Assembly (NCBI RefSeq): GCF_000400735.1
Contig: NZ_KE007361.1
Span: 43,256-107,255, forward strand
Length of the DNA: 64,000 nt
Origin: Acinetobacter tandoii DSM 14970 = CIP 107469
GTDB lineage: Bacteria > Pseudomonadota > Gammaproteobacteria > Pseudomonadales > Moraxellaceae
Direction: 5' to 3'
Shown: one piece after another, positions 17,758 through 30,322 of the stretch
Layout of the letters: every line of letters begins with the position of its first letter
Numbering within the stretch: the first letter of the stretch is position 1
Position numbers and translations under genes: made by a program
The notes under the pieces: generated by a model
What the model saw: only the letters and a program-made list of their open reading frames with translations
Databases searched by the model: none
What the model was told of the DNA's origin: nothing

Positions 17758-18051
17758 TTAACGTCTAAAGTTTGACAATAAAGCTGAAGTAATCGATTTA
17801 TTGTGTGTCGACACTTTAGACTTTTTCGCTTTGGCAGAATTGTCTGCTACACGTTCAATTTTAATTGCTTTGAATTTGTTGCCATTCTCGACGACTAAAA
17901 ATTTCACCCGTTCATTGCGTTTCGGCTCACCGTCTGCAAGCGGAAAATCAGAGATATGAAAGAAAATATCTTGCTCAGGCGTCGTAATAAAACCATAGCC
18001 TTTATCTGCGTTGTATTGGGTAATTTTCCCTTGTTGAAATTCAGATTTCAT
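17758..18051 (-). CDS. cold-shock domain protein (97 aa)
   Basis: An N-terminal CspA-like OB fold carries GKITQYNADKGYGFITT and DIFFHISDFP, the two RNA-binding motifs, followed by a basic, Lys/Ser-rich tail (about residues 68-97). It is longer than classical Csp (about 70). Likely an RNA chaperone. Its N-terminal domain resembles that of the membrane-anchored protein just downstream, suggesting duplication of the module. Confidence 0.82.
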   Translation of the reverse strand: MKSEFQQGKITQYNADKGYGFITTPEQDIFFHISDFPLADGEPKRNERVKFLVVENGNKFKAIKIERVADNSAKAKKSKVSTHNKSITSALLSNFRR

Positions 18052-18093
18052 TCATTTCCACCTATTCTGTCAACATGCTGGATACAGTATATA

Positions 18094-18122
18094 AAAAAGA
18101 GGCTGTTACAGCCCCCTTTTTC
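18094..18122 (-). terminator. terminator of upp
   Basis: GGGGGCTG and CAGCCTC arms around TAA on the minus strand followed by TTTTTTAT. Confidence 0.8.
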
Positions 18123-18135
18123 AGCCATAACATTA

Positions 18136-18771
18136 TTAATCTTTTTGCACTGAGCCAAAGATTTTGTCACCAGCATCACCTAAACCAGGCACGATATAGC
18201 CTTGTGCATTCAAACCTTCATCAACAGAAGCTGTAAAAATCGTCACATCTGGGTGCGCAGTTTCCACCTTTTTAATACCTTCAGGCGCCGCAACCAAAAC
18301 CATCACGCGAATGTCTTTACAACCACTGGCTTTCAATACATCAATGGCCGCGACCAATGAAGAACCCGTCGCCAACATTGGGTCAATGATCATCGCAATA
18401 CGGTTTTGAACATCTGGAACCAATTTTTTATAGTAAGTACGTGCTTCTAATGTTTCTTCATCACGCTCTAAACCCAATACTGAAACTTTCGCACTTGGAA
18501 TCAGGTTTAAGAAACCATCCAACATGCCAATCCCTGCACGTAAAATTGGTACCACGGTAATTTTTTTACCCGCAATACGTTGTGTCGTGACTTTACCCGC
18601 CCAACCATCTACTTCATGATCTACCACAGGTAAATCTTTGGTTGCTTCATAAGTCAGTAACATGGTCACTTCCTGTGCCAATTCACGGAAATTCTTTGTA
18701 CTAATATCAGCACGACGCAATAAACCAAGTTTATGTCGAATCAGAGGATGACGAATTTCATGAATAGCCAC
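18136..18771 (-). CDS. upp: uracil phosphoribosyltransferase
   Basis: A 211-residue pyrimidine salvage enzyme: uracil + PRPP to UMP. The PRPP-binding loop [17 protein letters not shown], the uracil-binding segment near [16 protein letters not shown], and the N-terminal [12 protein letters not shown] are all present. Length matches the family. Single-gene unit bounded by a terminator. Confidence 0.97.
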   Translation of the reverse strand: MAIHEIRHPLIRHKLGLLRRADISTKNFRELAQEVTMLLTYEATKDLPVVDHEVDGWAGKVTTQRIAGKKITVVPILRAGIGMLDGFLNLIPSAKVSVLGLERDEETLEARTYYKKLVPDVQNRIAMIIDPMLATGSSLVAAIDVLKASGCKDIRVMVLVAAPEGIKKVETAHPDVTIFTASVDEGLNAQGYIVPGLGDAGDKIFGSVQKD

Positions 18772-18840
18772 GGGAGTACACCTAAAAAGATCTAAATATA
18801 ATTCATCTTATTATAAATGTTTTTTATAAATCTTATAAGA

Positions 18841-18872
18841 AAAAAAGCCTCCGACTGGCGGAGGCTTTTTAA
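18841..18872 (-). terminator. terminator of the nuo operon
   Basis: AAAAAGCCTCCG and CGGAGGCTTTTT arms around five bases, with a T-run on the minus strand; 21 bases after the nuoN stop. Confidence 0.9.
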
Positions 18873-18892
18873 TTAACACAATAATTTTTCAA

Positions 18893-20386
18893 TTATTGAC
18901 GCGTTAACATGAAATGCAATGGAGATAAAATCTCAGCTTGTAAAGCCATTTTGATAATTGGATCTGGATAGATACCAATCACCAATACTGCAAGTGCTGC
19001 GAGTAATACCATAATACCACCCACTTTTTGACCCCAGTGATCAACAGCATCAATACGTGGTGTATCTGGTGGAGTCATGTACATCACAACCATGACACGG
19101 AGGTAGTAGTACAAACCAATACCCGAACCTACCACAATCATCGCAGCCAAGAACCAGTGTTGGGTTGTTACTGCGGCCATCACCACCAAGAACTTACCAA
19201 TGAAGCCTGCTGTTAACGGAATACCCGCTAAAGACAACATCATCACTGTTAATGTCGCTGTTAACACTGGACGGCGCCAGAATAAACCACGGTAATCAGC
19301 TAGACTTTCTGCTTCATCAACGTTGTTGTAAGGGCTAGACATTAATGCAACTGCACCGAACGCACCAATTGTCGTTAATACATAAGTGATCACGTAAACT
19401 GATACGTTGCCCAAGCTTGCATAGGTCATGCTGATTAAACCAATCAACAAATAACCAAAGTGTGCAATCGATGAATAACCCAGAATACGTTTCAAGTTCA
19501 CTTGACGTACTGCCAAGAAGTTACCCACTAAAATCGAAAGCACAGCAATAATGGTAATGATCGTAACTAACGATTCAACCAAAATTGCACCAGAAGTCAG
19601 TAAGTAACGTACAAATAAACCAATCGTCGCAACTTTTGCAGCAGTTGCAAGGAAAGTAGCAATCGGAGCTGGCGCACCTGCGTAAACATCAGGCGTCCAT
19701 TTGTGGAATGGTGCCAATGAAAGCTTAAAGCCCACTGCAAAAATAATCAGCGCTAAACCAAGGAGTACCATTGGTTGACGGATATTTTGCATTAATGCTT
19801 GGAAAGATTCGTAGAATGACAATGAACCTGTATAAGCATAAATATACGCCATACCCATCAGCAACATTGCCGAAGCTGTTGCAGAAAGAACCAAATATTT
19901 AATACCTGCTTCTAATGAGTTTGCACGCTGATGCGTATAAGCCAACATACCGTAAACAGGAATCGACATTAACTCAAGGCTAATGAAGAAAGACGCATAG
20001 TGCGAACTTGCTACCATTAACATTGCACCCGCTACCGAGCACAGCATCAAGATATACAGTTCTTCACGGTTATCTTTATAAGTTTCAATATAGGCATGTG
20101 ACAAAGTACAACATGCTAACGATGCAACCAAGATCACCAATTGGTAGAGCATGGTGAACGGATCCACCATGAACATACCCATCACGTTTGATGGCACAAA
20201 TTGCCCACCAAACATGTTCAATAAAATATTTGCCGCAGCAAGGTTTAAGCCGACCACAGAAGCTGTTGCGATTAAATTATGGTTACGTTTAATCGAAGTG
20301 AGAATCATCACAACAATCGCAGTCAACGCCACGATCATTACAGGAGCTAATGGCATAAGCTCAGAAAAAGACATTGTGAAGTTCAT
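18893..20386 (-). CDS. nuoN: NADH-quinone oxidoreductase subunit N
   Basis: A 497-residue antiporter-like proton-pumping subunit of complex I, with 14 helices. The conserved lysine-containing helices include FAVGFKLSLAPFHKWTPDVYAGAP. It is the last gene of the nuo operon, 3 bp after nuoM and before the operon terminator. Confidence 0.96.
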   Translation of the reverse strand: MNFTMSFSELMPLAPVMIVALTAIVVMILTSIKRNHNLIATASVVGLNLAAANILLNMFGGQFVPSNVMGMFMVDPFTMLYQLVILVASLACCTLSHAYIETYKDNREELYILMLCSVAGAMLMVASSHYASFFISLELMSIPVYGMLAYTHQRANSLEAGIKYLVLSATASAMLLMGMAYIYAYTGSLSFYESFQALMQNIRQPMVLLGLALIIFAVGFKLSLAPFHKWTPDVYAGAPAPIATFLATAAKVATIGLFVRYLLTSGAILVESLVTIITIIAVLSILVGNFLAVRQVNLKRILGYSSIAHFGYLLIGLISMTYASLGNVSVYVITYVLTTIGAFGAVALMSSPYNNVDEAESLADYRGLFWRRPVLTATLTVMMLSLAGIPLTAGFIGKFLVVMAAVTTQHWFLAAMIVVGSGIGLYYYLRVMVVMYMTPPDTPRIDAVDHWGQKVGGIMVLLAALAVLVIGIYPDPIIKMALQAEILSPLHFMLTRQ

Positions 20387-20389
20387 GGC

Positions 20390-22003
20390 TTATTGCATCT
20401 CCACATTTTCGAGTTGAACAGATGCTTGATGCACAACGTCAACGACTTCTTGAACTGGAATGTAGCTGTTTGCTAACCACGCCATGCTTGAATTTGAAAT
20501 ATCAAGGAAGGTTTGTGGATAGAGACCAAGCCAAAGCAGACCAAATGCACAAATTAATAGAATACCAACTTCACGCGCATTCAAATCTTTCAGTGGACTT
20601 GCATAATGCTCTTTTTGTGCTTCATTTGGTGTACCAAATAGAGCTTTGTGAATCAAAATTAGACCATAAAGCCCAGCGAATACTAAGCTGATTGCAGCCA
20701 AAATCGTGAATACTGGGAACTTGGCATAAGAACCCATCAAGATCAGGAACTCACCAATGAAGTTACCTAAACCTGGAATACCCACTAACGCCGCTACGAA
20801 GAACATGAGGAAGAATGAAAGGTATTGGAATTGACCACGAATACCACCCATTAAACGCATGTCACGTGTATGTAAGCGCTCATAAACCTGACCACACATA
20901 ATGAACAGTGCAGCAGAAGATAAACCATGCGCCAACATCATGATCATCAGACCTTGGAAGGTCAAAATGTTACCTGCATACAATGCAAGTAAGATGAAGC
21001 CCATGTGTGAAATTGAGGTATAAGCCAACAGACGCTTCATATCGGTTTGCTGGAAAGCACACCAAGCACCGTAGAAAATACCAATTAGACCCATGATGAT
21101 TGCGATGTCTGCAAACTGTGCAGAAGCCGCTGGGAAGAACGGAATAACGAAACGAAGTAAACCGTATGCAGCTGTCTTAATCAAGATACCCGCTAAGTCT
21201 ACAGAACCTGCTGTAGGTGCTTGCGCATGTGCATCTGGTAACCAGCCGTGTAATGGGAATACAGGAAGTTTTACTGCAAAACCCACAAACAAACACAACA
21301 TGAAGGCATAAGCTACCGCAGGAAGCTGTGCATCAAGCGTATTCGCTACACCTAACAAGTAGTTGTAATCAAAGCCAATCATACCTGTCATCATGTATCC
21401 ATAAACCACTAGGCCTAGAATACCGATGAGCATGATTAAACCAGCAACTTGTGTATAGATGAAGAACTTGGTTGCAGCGTAAACACGTGATTTACCATCT
21501 GCACCACGGTGTCCCCAAAGTGCAATCAAGAAGTAGATTGGAACGAGCATCATCTCCCAGAAGAAGAAGAACAAGAACATATCAATCGAAATGAATACAC
21601 CGATGACGCCGCCCAATGACCATAACAGGTTCAAATGGAAGAAGCCTACGTTCTTTTGAATCTCACCCCAAGAACAACCAACCGCCAAAATACCTAACAG
21701 CGCAGTTAAGCCCACCATTAATAATGATAAACCATCAACTGCTAAGTGGATATTGATGCCGAGGGTTTGAATCCACGGCAAGAAAAACTCTGCAGACCAT
21801 GTTGGGACTTTTGCACCCAATTCATAGCTGTAAGTACCCGTTTGCCATAAAGCGACAGTTAAGCCCAAAGTAACGAGCATACCTACAAGCGCAATATAGC
21901 GTGGTAGTTGTTGGTCGAGCTTATCGACCAACCAACATAAAAAACCTGCAATGAACGGTACGAGGATCAGCGCGGGCAAAACCATGTTGTTTGTGATTTC
22001 CAT
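20390..22003 (-). CDS. nuoM: NADH-quinone oxidoreductase subunit M
   Basis: A 537-residue antiporter-like membrane subunit. The key glutamate region FFFFWEMMLVPIYFLIALWG and the AVKLPVFPLHGWLPDAHAQAPT loop are present. It has a 1-bp gap to nuoL and a 3-bp gap to nuoN, so translation is coupled. Confidence 0.97.
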   Translation of the reverse strand: MEITNNMVLPALILVPFIAGFLCWLVDKLDQQLPRYIALVGMLVTLGLTVALWQTGTYSYELGAKVPTWSAEFFLPWIQTLGINIHLAVDGLSLLMVGLTALLGILAVGCSWGEIQKNVGFFHLNLLWSLGGVIGVFISIDMFLFFFFWEMMLVPIYFLIALWGHRGADGKSRVYAATKFFIYTQVAGLIMLIGILGLVVYGYMMTGMIGFDYNYLLGVANTLDAQLPAVAYAFMLCLFVGFAVKLPVFPLHGWLPDAHAQAPTAGSVDLAGILIKTAAYGLLRFVIPFFPAASAQFADIAIIMGLIGIFYGAWCAFQQTDMKRLLAYTSISHMGFILLALYAGNILTFQGLMIMMLAHGLSSAALFIMCGQVYERLHTRDMRLMGGIRGQFQYLSFFLMFFVAALVGIPGLGNFIGEFLILMGSYAKFPVFTILAAISLVFAGLYGLILIHKALFGTPNEAQKEHYASPLKDLNAREVGILLICAFGLLWLGLYPQTFLDISNSSMAWLANSYIPVQEVVDVVHQASVQLENVEMQ

Positions 22004-22004
22004 C

Positions 22005-23894
22005 TTATTTCCCCACTACCTGAATCACGACTAAGATCATCAGTAGAACCACAATGCCCAGTGACATGCTCGATGCGTATTCACGCAATGAACCTGTTTG
22101 ACGAGAGCTTGTAAAGCCGTTACCAGCTTTCACAATTGCAGGTAATACCAGCCATAAACCATCAATTGGGTCACGGCCACAAATCTTAGCAATCAGTAAA
22201 TATGGTTTTACGAAAATCAGGTCATACAAAGTATCGAAACCTAGTGCATTGCGGCAAATATTCGCCAAACCTGCACCCAATGAAGTTTTCGCAAAACTTT
22301 TCACTGCACCGTAAGCAAAAGCAAATAAGATCACACCAATCACAAGACCAGCAAGCGCGATACCCACGGCCATATGTTCTGCACCGTGTACACCTGCTTC
22401 CATCGCTTCTGGAATAATCACTGCTGGAATTTTTGCAGCATTCAAAATGCTTTCTACTGGTGCTTTAAGTGCTGCACCAACGAAAGTTGAAAGAACCGCT
22501 AAAATTGCCAAAGGCCCCCAGTAAGTCACGCCTTTGATTTCGTGATATGGCGTATTTTCTTTACCAAAGAATACAACCCAGATTAAACGGAATGTATAGA
22601 TTGAAGTTAAGAAAGCACCTGCAACACCTGTCCAGTATAAGCAGTCATATAAAGCCACCGCCTGACCTTTCATCCATACTGCACCCAAGATCGCATCTTT
22701 CGAGAAGAAGCCAACAGTAATGAATGGAATTGCAGCCAATGCACCACCACCAATGGCGAAGCAAGCAAACAGGAATTTATTCTTGTAGAACAAACCGCCC
22801 ATTTTGAAAATGTTTTGTTCGTGGTGGTAAGCCAAGATCACCGCACCAGAAGACAAGAATAATAATGCCTTAAAGAATGCGTGAGTCAACATGTGGAACA
22901 GACCTGCTTGGTATGCTTCAGCACCCACTGCCATAAACATATAACCTAACTGACTCATGGTTGAGTAAGCCAAGATACGTTTGATATCGGTTTGAACCAA
23001 TGCTGCAAAACCAGCAACCAACAAAGTAACAGCACCCGTAATCGAAATGAACATCATCACTTGAGGAGCCATTTCAAATACAGTGTACATACGGCAGCAA
23101 AGGTATACACCCGCAGTTACCATTGTCGCTGCGTGGATCAATGCAGATACTGGTGTAGGACCAGCCATCGCATCTGCCAACCATGTCTGCAGTGGAATCT
23201 GTGCAGATTTACCTGCAGCACCGAGGAACAACATCAATGCTGTCCAGATTGCCATAGATGAACCTTGGGTTAATACTGTAGGTGCCGCAGCAACCACTTC
23301 TGCAATGTTTAAAGTACCGAACTGTTGGTAAATTAAGAACAATGCAATCAGTAAGAACACATCACCGACACGCGTTACTGTAAATGCTTTGATTGCCGCA
23401 AAACCATTTTCTGGGTTTTGGTAGTAATAACCAATCAGCAAGTACGAGCACAGACCTACACCTTCCCAACCTAAGAATAACAATGCCAAGTTATCGCCAA
23501 GAACCAGCAACAACATGCTTGCAACGAACAAGTTGAAGTAAGAGAAGAAACGTGCAAAGTCTTCTTCACCACGCATGTACCATGACGCAAAAACGTGAAT
23601 CAGGAAACCTACACCTGTAATCATGCCCATCATCAACAGTGATAAGCCATCTAAGTGCAAGCTAATGCCTGGTGCGAAATCGCCAACTTGGAACCAAGTC
23701 CACAAGTGTTGTACTTGTGGCGCAGAACCATTGTTAACGAAATCCATCCCCGCAATAAGGGCAAATAAAGCAGATAGACCTACAGCCCCAACGCCAATAA
23801 TCGCTGCAACTTTCTCAGGTAAATTCTGGCGCCCCGCCGCTAATAAGACAAAACCGATTAGCGGGAATAAAACTGTTAAATATAAATAACTCAT
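22005..23894 (-). CDS. nuoL: NADH-quinone oxidoreductase subunit L
   Basis: A 629-residue distal proton-pumping subunit of complex I. It contains [20 protein letters not shown] and the [33 protein letters not shown] core conserved with antiporters (both given only in part here), and a C-terminal lateral-helix region. It overlaps nuoK by 4 bp. Confidence 0.97.
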   Translation of the reverse strand: MSYLYLTVLFPLIGFVLLAAGRQNLPEKVAAIIGVGAVGLSALFALIAGMDFVNNGSAPQVQHLWTWFQVGDFAPGISLHLDGLSLLMMGMITGVGFLIHVFASWYMRGEEDFARFFSYFNLFVASMLLLVLGDNLALLFLGWEGVGLCSYLLIGYYYQNPENGFAAIKAFTVTRVGDVFLLIALFLIYQQFGTLNIAEVVAAAPTVLTQGSSMAIWTALMLFLGAAGKSAQIPLQTWLADAMAGPTPVSALIHAATMVTAGVYLCCRMYTVFEMAPQVMMFISITGAVTLLVAGFAALVQTDIKRILAYSTMSQLGYMFMAVGAEAYQAGLFHMLTHAFFKALLFLSSGAVILAYHHEQNIFKMGGLFYKNKFLFACFAIGGGALAAIPFITVGFFSKDAILGAVWMKGQAVALYDCLYWTGVAGAFLTSIYTFRLIWVVFFGKENTPYHEIKGVTYWGPLAILAVLSTFVGAALKAPVESILNAAKIPAVIIPEAMEAGVHGAEHMAVGIALAGLVIGVILFAFAYGAVKSFAKTSLGAGLANICRNALGFDTLYDLIFVKPYLLIAKICGRDPIDGLWLVLPAIVKAGNGFTSSRQTGSLREYASSMSLGIVVLLMILVVIQVVGK

Positions 23895-24199
23895 CCGCGC
23901 ATCTCACTAGCAGCATCCACATCCAAATGATGGAAGCGATGATAAAACTGAAGGACGATCGCAAGACCGATACAAGCCTCTGCCGCAGCAAGGGTCAAAA
24001 TCAGAATGAACATGATTTGTCCGTCTGGTTGTACCCATGCGCTACCCGCCAAAACGAATGCCAACGCAGCAGCATTCATCATAATTTCAAGGCTCATTAA
24101 CATAAATAATAGGTTGCGTCGAACCATTACACCGTAAAAACCCAGTGCAAAAAGAATGGTCGCAACGATCAAACCATGTTCTAAAGGGATGTTGCCCAT
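23891..24199 (-). CDS. nuoK: NADH-quinone oxidoreductase subunit K
   Basis: A 102-residue, three-helix subunit (MrpC-like). The conserved membrane glutamate in [15 protein letters not shown] and a second in [13 protein letters not shown] are present. It shares one base with nuoJ and overlaps nuoL by 4 bp. Confidence 0.97.
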   Translation of the reverse strand: MGNIPLEHGLIVATILFALGFYGVMVRRNLLFMLMSLEIMMNAAALAFVLAGSAWVQPDGQIMFILILTLAAAEACIGLAIVLQFYHRFHHLDVDAASEMRG

Positions 24200-24720
24200 T
24201 ATTCTTTGTCCTCTTCTGCACTTGGCTCACGTTTACCTAAGTGGAATGCTGCAACCAGTGCTGCAAGCAATAACATCGCGGCAACTTCTACCAATAATAA
24301 GTAGTGAGTAAAGAGTGCTTGACCAACGGCTTTCGGACCAACAATTTCAGTGCCCATCACAGGGCCTGCTGTAGTGTAGTCTGAACCTAACATCCAAACT
24401 AGAATCAAGCCCATTAGGAAGCTCATAAGTGCTGGATAAGCCCAAGCAGATGATGTTAACCATTTGCGCTCTTGATCAACAGTATGTTGACCAAGGTTCA
24501 GCATCATCACCACGAACACGAATAACACCATGATCGCGCCAGCATAAACGATTATTTCCAGTGCACCAGCAAATGGTGCCCCTACAATCATGAACATCCC
24601 TGCAACAGCAAGCAAAGACACGATCAAGCTAAGTAACGCATGTACAGGGTTCGCGTTAGTAACTACACGAACCGTAGAAACGATGGCCACGAGTGCCATC
24701 AAATAAAACGGCCACATCAT
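24199..24720 (-). CDS. nuoJ: NADH-quinone oxidoreductase subunit J
   Basis: A 173-residue, five-helix subunit. [19 protein letters not shown] is the conserved pi-bulge helix that links quinone chemistry to proton transfer. The ATG overlaps the nuoI stop by 4 bp. Confidence 0.96.
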   Translation of the reverse strand: MMWPFYLMALVAIVSTVRVVTNANPVHALLSLIVSLLAVAGMFMIVGAPFAGALEIIVYAGAIMVLFVFVVMMLNLGQHTVDQERKWLTSSAWAYPALMSFLMGLILVWMLGSDYTTAGPVMGTEIVGPKAVGQALFTHYLLLVEVAAMLLLAALVAAFHLGKREPSAEEDKE

Positions 24721-25259
24721 GGTAATAGACTCCGTACATCAACAGGTGCGCTTTCACGTTGCGCCTGACCTTTTTCTTTACCTGTTACAGCCATACCTGT
24801 TACACGGTAGAAATTGTAGTCTGGATATTTACCAGGACCTGAAATGAGTAAGTTTTCTTTCTCATAAACTAGGTCTTGACGAACGTACTCACTTAATTCG
24901 AAATCAGGTGTCATCTGAATCGCAGTGGTTGGACATGCTTCTTCACACATCCCGCAGAAAATACAACGCGAGAAGTTAATACGGAAGAATTCTGGGTACC
25001 AACGACCATCTTCTTTTTCAGCTTTTTGTAGTGAAATACAGCCAACTGGACATGCAACAGCACATAAGTTACATGCCACACAACGCTCTTCACCATCTGG
25101 ATCACGCGTTAATACAATACGACCACGGAAACGTGGTGGTACGATTTCTTCAGCTGGTACTTCTGGATATAAAATCGTGTCACGTTTACGCGTCACGTGG
25201 CTGAATACCATCCACAATGAACGTACAATTGACCCAACTCCAGCTAGAAACTTAAACAT
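24717..25259 (-). CDS. nuoI: NADH-quinone oxidoreductase subunit I
   Basis: A 180-residue peripheral-arm subunit carrying two [4Fe-4S] clusters (N6a, N6b). The two ferredoxin motifs [14 protein letters not shown] and [16 protein letters not shown] are intact. It lies between nuoH (18-bp gap) and nuoJ (4-bp overlap). Confidence 0.97.
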   Translation of the reverse strand: MFKFLAGVGSIVRSLWMVFSHVTRKRDTILYPEVPAEEIVPPRFRGRIVLTRDPDGEERCVACNLCAVACPVGCISLQKAEKEDGRWYPEFFRINFSRCIFCGMCEEACPTTAIQMTPDFELSEYVRQDLVYEKENLLISGPGKYPDYNFYRVTGMAVTGKEKGQAQRESAPVDVRSLLP

Positions 25260-25277
25260 TTTGTTCTCCCTGCTGTC

Positions 25278-26294
25278 TTAGGCCTGATTCATCAGAATCA
25301 CAGCACCAGTCACAAGTAAGTTGACCAATGCCAATGGCAAGCAAATTTTCCAACCAAAGTTCATTACTTGGTCATAACGTGGACGCATTAAAGAACCACG
25401 CGCCAATACAAACATCATTACAAAGAATGCTGTTTTGATAATGAACCAGAATGCTGGTGGAATGAACGGAATTTCAAGGTTGAATGGCGCTAACCAACCA
25501 CCGAAGAATAAAGTTACGATGAGTGCAGAGATCAAGACTACGTTCACGTATTCCGCAACGAAGAACATCCCCCATTTCATACCTCCATATTCAACATGGT
25601 AACCTTCTGCCAATTCTTGTTCCGCTTCTGGTTGGTCAAATGGATGACGGTGAGTTACCGCAACACCTGCAACCACGAAGATCATGAAGCCTAAGAATTG
25701 AGGAATAACAAACCAAACATCACGTTGTGCTTCTACAATTTCACGCATGTTGAATGAGCCTGCAATTGCGACCACACCCATCAGTGAAATACCCAAGAAT
25801 ACCTCATATGAAATTGTTTGCGCAGCAGAACGTAGACCGCCTAGTAATGCATATTTGTTGTTTGAAGCCCAACCACCAAATAACACTGCATAAACTGCAA
25901 TACCTGCCATTGCCATAAAGAACAATAAGCCAATGCTCATGTCTGCCACACCCAAATATGGGCTAACAGGAATCACCATGAACGAAAGTACCGCAGTTGC
26001 CATCGCAACTGCTGGTGCTAAACGGAAAGTTAACTTGTCCGCAAACTTTGGTGTCCAGTCTTCCTTAAACATGATTTTCAACATGTCGGCAACAATCTGG
26101 AACATACCGCCAGGACCAACACGGTTTGGACCGTAACGGTCTTGCCATAAGCCGAGCAAACGACGCTCGACAAATGACATCAATGCTGCAATCAGAACCA
26201 CCACCAATAAAATGACAACGGCTTGAATAACAGAGTACGCAATTGGCCAGTTTTCAGCCCAGAGCGGTGTTTGACGTATAATTTCTTGATTCAT
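25278..26294 (-). CDS. nuoH: NADH-quinone oxidoreductase subunit H
   Basis: A 338-residue, eight-helix subunit forming the quinone chamber. The acidic loop [18 protein letters not shown] and the [18 protein letters not shown] loop are characteristic. It starts 3 bp after nuoG. Confidence 0.97.
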   Translation of the reverse strand: MNQEIIRQTPLWAENWPIAYSVIQAVVILLVVVLIAALMSFVERRLLGLWQDRYGPNRVGPGGMFQIVADMLKIMFKEDWTPKFADKLTFRLAPAVAMATAVLSFMVIPVSPYLGVADMSIGLLFFMAMAGIAVYAVLFGGWASNNKYALLGGLRSAAQTISYEVFLGISLMGVVAIAGSFNMREIVEAQRDVWFVIPQFLGFMIFVVAGVAVTHRHPFDQPEAEQELAEGYHVEYGGMKWGMFFVAEYVNVVLISALIVTLFFGGWLAPFNLEIPFIPPAFWFIIKTAFFVMMFVLARGSLMRPRYDQVMNFGWKICLPLALVNLLVTGAVILMNQA

Positions 26295-26297
26295 GAA

Positions 26298-28979
26298 TTA
26301 CACTCCTACCGCGACTGAAACTGGTTCTGCTAAAGAAACAGTCGGTGCAAGACCAATTGGATAACCGATATAGCCTGCTGGTAAATATTCAATGACTTGA
26401 ACTGGCAAGCTAATGCTCGTTTCTCCTGCTTTCACCGTAATTTGTTGTCCATTTTGAACATTCAAACGTGCTGCATCTTGTTCACCCACAGCAAACATTG
26501 CTTCAGGAATACGAGACTGCATAGCAGGTGTTTTCACCGTGAATTCACCAGAAGCAAAAATGTGATGCATCGGCACTAGACGGAAGCTTTCAGGGTTAAC
26601 AACAACCGCTGAAGGTGCAACATAGCTACGTGCTGGACGTTTCGGTAAACGATCGAATAAACGCACACCCGAATCACCACCTTTTAAATGACCACCCACA
26701 TTGTCTTGGAATTTATTCCATGCTTGTGGAGAGTTCCAACCTGCTGACCATGCAAATGGCACAAGTGCAGATGGAGTTTGTGTCCCCACATAACCTTCCA
26801 TCGAGAACGTTAATGCTGAGTCAATGTCAGTCGGTTGTTTTGGCTCGTGAATCGATAATGGTGCACGAATTGCAGTACGACCTGAATAACGACGTGGTTC
26901 ACGTGCAATTTTCAAACCATGTACACGGAAGCCAGCATCTGGTGCAACATCTTCAATTGCTTGTAATGCTGGAACATTTTTCGCAACTGTTTCAATTACA
27001 TCATCAAGCAAAGTCCAAGAAATTGCTTTGCCTTTTAAGCCAGTTTCAATGGCATGTAACCAACGCCAAGATTCTTTGATCGCATATTCAGGTTTGTAGT
27101 AGCTTGGGTCATACACTTGGTAGAAACGTTGTGCACGGCCTTCTTGCGATACGACAGTACCATCGCCTTCAGCGAAGCTTGCAGCAGAAAGTACAATTGA
27201 AGCCTTAGCTAAAGTTGCAGTTTCAGAGTGATCCAGTACGATCACATCTTTTGCTTTAGCAAGTGCTGCATCGACCTGAGCTGCTGGTAAACGACGGTAA
27301 AGATCGTTTTCAACCACAATCACAGTGTCATAATCTTGTGCAAATGCTTGCTCCAAGCTTTGACCACCTAAGATTGCCAAGCCCATTGAGTTCACTTCTG
27401 GAACAGTCAAGGTTAAGCCAGCGTTACCTAAGTTTTGAGCAACTTGTGCAGCAGCTTCCATGATTGCAGGATCTTGTAAGCTTGTACCTGAAATCACTAA
27501 AGGTTTCTTCGCTGCTTTTAAAGTATCTGCAATGGTCTGTGCAAATGCTTTCGCATCATCTGCTAAACCAAGAATTGCATCGCCTTTCACTGCCGCAGCA
27601 ATCGCAAAACCTAAACGTGCGATGTCATTTGGAGAAGCAACTACTTCACCTGTCGCAACATCCGCCAAACGTGTTTGAGTTGCAGCCAAGATATAAATTG
27701 GAGATTTTGCATCTTGTGCAATACGTTGCACAGGCTCAGCCAACCAATCTTGGGTACGACGTTCTGCCGCCATTTCTTTGGCTTTGTTTTTCGCTGCTTG
27801 ACGAACAGACAACGCCATACGTGGTGCAGTTTGAGTTAAATCTTCACCTAAGATTAACACCGCGTCATAGCTTTCAATTTCACGCATGTTCGGGTTGTAA
27901 ACACCCTCGGTTTGCATGATTGAAGCAGCTAATTCAACCAGATTTTGCTCTTTTTGAGACATACCCGTTGAATAGTTGTCTTGACCGACTAATTCGCGAA
28001 GTGCGTAGTTCGATTCGAGCGATGCACGTGGAGAACCAATACCTAAGACTTTTTTGCCTTGGATATTTGCAATCACGGTGTCTAATGCTTGATCTACAGA
28101 AACAACAGTTGCTTCAGCACCATCACGGAATTGTGGTTGACGTGGACGATCTGCACGGTTTACATAACCCGTACCGAAACGACCTTTGTCACACAAGAAG
28201 TATTGGTTTACTTCACCGTTGAAACGGTTTTCTACACGACGTAATTCACCATAACGCTCACCCGGTGAAATGTTACAGCCTGAAGAACAGCCTTGGCATA
28301 CGCTTGGCGCATACTGCATATCCCATTTACGGTTGTAACGTTCAGAATGAGTCTTATCGGTGAATACACCTGTAGGACAAACTTCAGTCAAGTTACCTGA
28401 GAATTCAGATTCTAAAGTTCCTGATTCTGGACGACCAAAGTAAACGCGTGATGCATTTGCATAAACGCCGAAGTCCGTACCGCCAGCATAGTCTTTGTAG
28501 TAACGAACACAACGGTAACATGCGATACAACGGTTCATCTCGTGCGCAATAAACGAACCTAATTCTTGGTTGTAATGCGTACGCTTGGTGAAACGGTAAC
28601 GACGACGGTCATGTTGAGTCATTACAGTCATATCCTGTAGATGACAGTGACCACCTTCTTCACAGACTGGACAGTCGTGTGGATGGTTCGTCATCAAAAA
28701 CTCAACAATTGACGCACGGAAGTCTTTCGCTTCTTTGTCTTCAATCGAGATGTAGGTATTGTCAGATGCAGGTGTCATACATGACATGACCAAACGACCA
28801 CGCGTATCTTCTGGATTCGCGTATTGAGTCACAGCACATTGACGGCATGAACCGACAGAACCTAAGGATGGATGCCAACAAAAATATGGGATGTCGATGC
28901 CAAGGCTTAAACATGCTTGCAGCAAGTTTTCAGAGCCGTTGACTTCATACGATTTTCCATCGACATGAATTGTAGCCAT
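26298..28979 (-). CDS. nuoG: NADH-quinone oxidoreductase subunit G
   Basis: The 893-residue iron-sulfur subunit. The N-terminal [2Fe-2S] ferredoxin domain contains [15 protein letters not shown]. The His/Cys-coordinated cluster follows ([17 protein letters not shown]), then 4Fe-4S motifs ([17 protein letters not shown], and CQGCSSGCN for N7). The rest is a catalytically inactive molybdopterin-oxidoreductase-like domain. Several long antisense frames here are composition shadows. Confidence 0.97.
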   Translation of the reverse strand: MATIHVDGKSYEVNGSENLLQACLSLGIDIPYFCWHPSLGSVGSCRQCAVTQYANPEDTRGRLVMSCMTPASDNTYISIEDKEAKDFRASIVEFLMTNHPHDCPVCEEGGHCHLQDMTVMTQHDRRRYRFTKRTHYNQELGSFIAHEMNRCIACYRCVRYYKDYAGGTDFGVYANASRVYFGRPESGTLESEFSGNLTEVCPTGVFTDKTHSERYNRKWDMQYAPSVCQGCSSGCNISPGERYGELRRVENRFNGEVNQYFLCDKGRFGTGYVNRADRPRQPQFRDGAEATVVSVDQALDTVIANIQGKKVLGIGSPRASLESNYALRELVGQDNYSTGMSQKEQNLVELAASIMQTEGVYNPNMREIESYDAVLILGEDLTQTAPRMALSVRQAAKNKAKEMAAERRTQDWLAEPVQRIAQDAKSPIYILAATQTRLADVATGEVVASPNDIARLGFAIAAAVKGDAILGLADDAKAFAQTIADTLKAAKKPLVISGTSLQDPAIMEAAAQVAQNLGNAGLTLTVPEVNSMGLAILGGQSLEQAFAQDYDTVIVVENDLYRRLPAAQVDAALAKAKDVIVLDHSETATLAKASIVLSAASFAEGDGTVVSQEGRAQRFYQVYDPSYYKPEYAIKESWRWLHAIETGLKGKAISWTLLDDVIETVAKNVPALQAIEDVAPDAGFRVHGLKIAREPRRYSGRTAIRAPLSIHEPKQPTDIDSALTFSMEGYVGTQTPSALVPFAWSAGWNSPQAWNKFQDNVGGHLKGGDSGVRLFDRLPKRPARSYVAPSAVVVNPESFRLVPMHHIFASGEFTVKTPAMQSRIPEAMFAVGEQDAARLNVQNGQQITVKAGETSISLPVQVIEYLPAGYIGYPIGLAPTVSLAEPVSVAVGV

Positions 28980-28990
28980 AGTCGAATTCC

Positions 28991-30322
28991 TTAAGCTTGT
29001 TCTACGTTGCTAGTTCGAGCGGCAGCATCTACTACCTTGGCTTCAAACTCGCTACGGAAATATTTAAGTGCGCCCATTAACGGTTCCATTGCACCTGGAG
29101 CATGTGCACAGAAAGTTTTACCAATCCACAACTTACGCGTCAGTTCTTGTAAGTGATCGATATCTTCTTTCTTACCCGTGCCATCTTCCAATGCTTTAAG
29201 CGCTTTAACCGCCCAAGGTAAACCATCACGACAAGGCGTACAGAAACCACATGACTCACGTGCAAAGAATTCTTCTAAGTTACGTGTAGCAGAAACCATA
29301 CATTGAGTTTCATCAACCACCATCAACAAGCATGTACCTAAACGTGAACCTGCTTTCATGATGCTCTCCGCATCCATAGGAAGGTCAATGTGTTCAGCAG
29401 CCAAGAAGTCTGTAGATGCACCACCTGGTAACCAAGCTTTTAACTTAAGACCATCACGCATACCACCCGCATGCTCTTCGATCACTTCACGTGCAGTCGT
29501 ACCAAATGGAAGTTCCCATAAACCAGGGAATTTAACCTTACCTGATGCACCATAAATTTTGGTGCCTGGATCTTTCGATTTACCAGCAGAAAGGTTGATA
29601 TACCATTCAGGACCACGCAGCATGATTGCTGGTAAGTTGTTGTAAGTCTCTACGTTGTTGACAATCGTAGGACGACCCCAAGCACCTGCAACTTGCGGGA
29701 ATGGCGGTTTAGTTCGTGGGTTGGCACGACGACCTTCAAGCGAGTTAATCAATGCAGTTTCTTCACCGCAGATATAACGACCCGCACCGGTATGCACATG
29801 CATTTCGAAGTTCCAGCCAGTTCCAAGGATGTTTTCACCCAAGTAACCTTTGGCACGGATTTGCTCTAATGCTTCATTTAAGTATTGAGCAGCTTCAATG
29901 TATTCACCACGGATGAAGATATAACCATGCGTTGCTTCAAGGGTATAACCCGCAATCAACATCCCTTCGATCAATTGATGAGGAAGTTTTTCCATCAACA
30001 AACGGTCTTTAAAGGTACCTGGTTCCATTTCATCGGCATTACAAATCAGGTAACGTGGACCTGAGTTGTCATTTGGTGCCATCAGTGACCATTTGATCCC
30101 TGCTGGGAAGCCCGCGCCACCACGACCTTTAACGGTTGCAGCTTTAATAACTTCAAGCACATCTTTTGGCGGCATGGTTAATGCTTTTTTAAAGCCCGCA
30201 TAACCTTCAAGCGCTTCATAGTCATCTGCACTACGAACAAACTCTTGTTTACTCAAACGCCAAGTTAATGGATGAGTTTCTGGGTTACCGTCGCCATAAA
30301 TTGGTTTTGGTTCGGTATTCAT
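28991..30322 (-). CDS. nuoF: NADH-quinone oxidoreductase subunit F
   Basis: The 443-residue NADH- and FMN-binding subunit. The Gly-rich [13 protein letters not shown] motif binds NADH/FMN, and [12 protein letters not shown] with a later Cys ligates the N3 [4Fe-4S] cluster. Overlaps nuoE by 4 bp. Confidence 0.97.
   Translation of the reverse strand: MNTEPKPIYGDGNPETHPLTWRLSKQEFVRSADDYEALEGYAGFKKALTMPPKDVLEVIKAATVKGRGGAGFPAGIKWSLMAPNDNSGPRYLICNADEMEPGTFKDRLLMEKLPHQLIEGMLIAGYTLEATHGYIFIRGEYIEAAQYLNEALEQIRAKGYLGENILGTGWNFEMHVHTGAGRYICGEETALINSLEGRRANPRTKPPFPQVAGAWGRPTIVNNVETYNNLPAIMLRGPEWYINLSAGKSKDPGTKIYGASGKVKFPGLWELPFGTTAREVIEEHAGGMRDGLKLKAWLPGGASTDFLAAEHIDLPMDAESIMKAGSRLGTCLLMVVDETQCMVSATRNLEEFFARESCGFCTPCRDGLPWAVKALKALEDGTGKKEDIDHLQELTRKLWIGKTFCAHAPGAMEPLMGALKYFRSEFEAKVVDAAARTSNVEQA

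Noticed and set aside
26397..28222. Long open frames antisense to nuoG and other nuo genes
   Set aside because: They follow from codon bias of the real genes, lack Shine-Dalgarno sites and show low-complexity translations.
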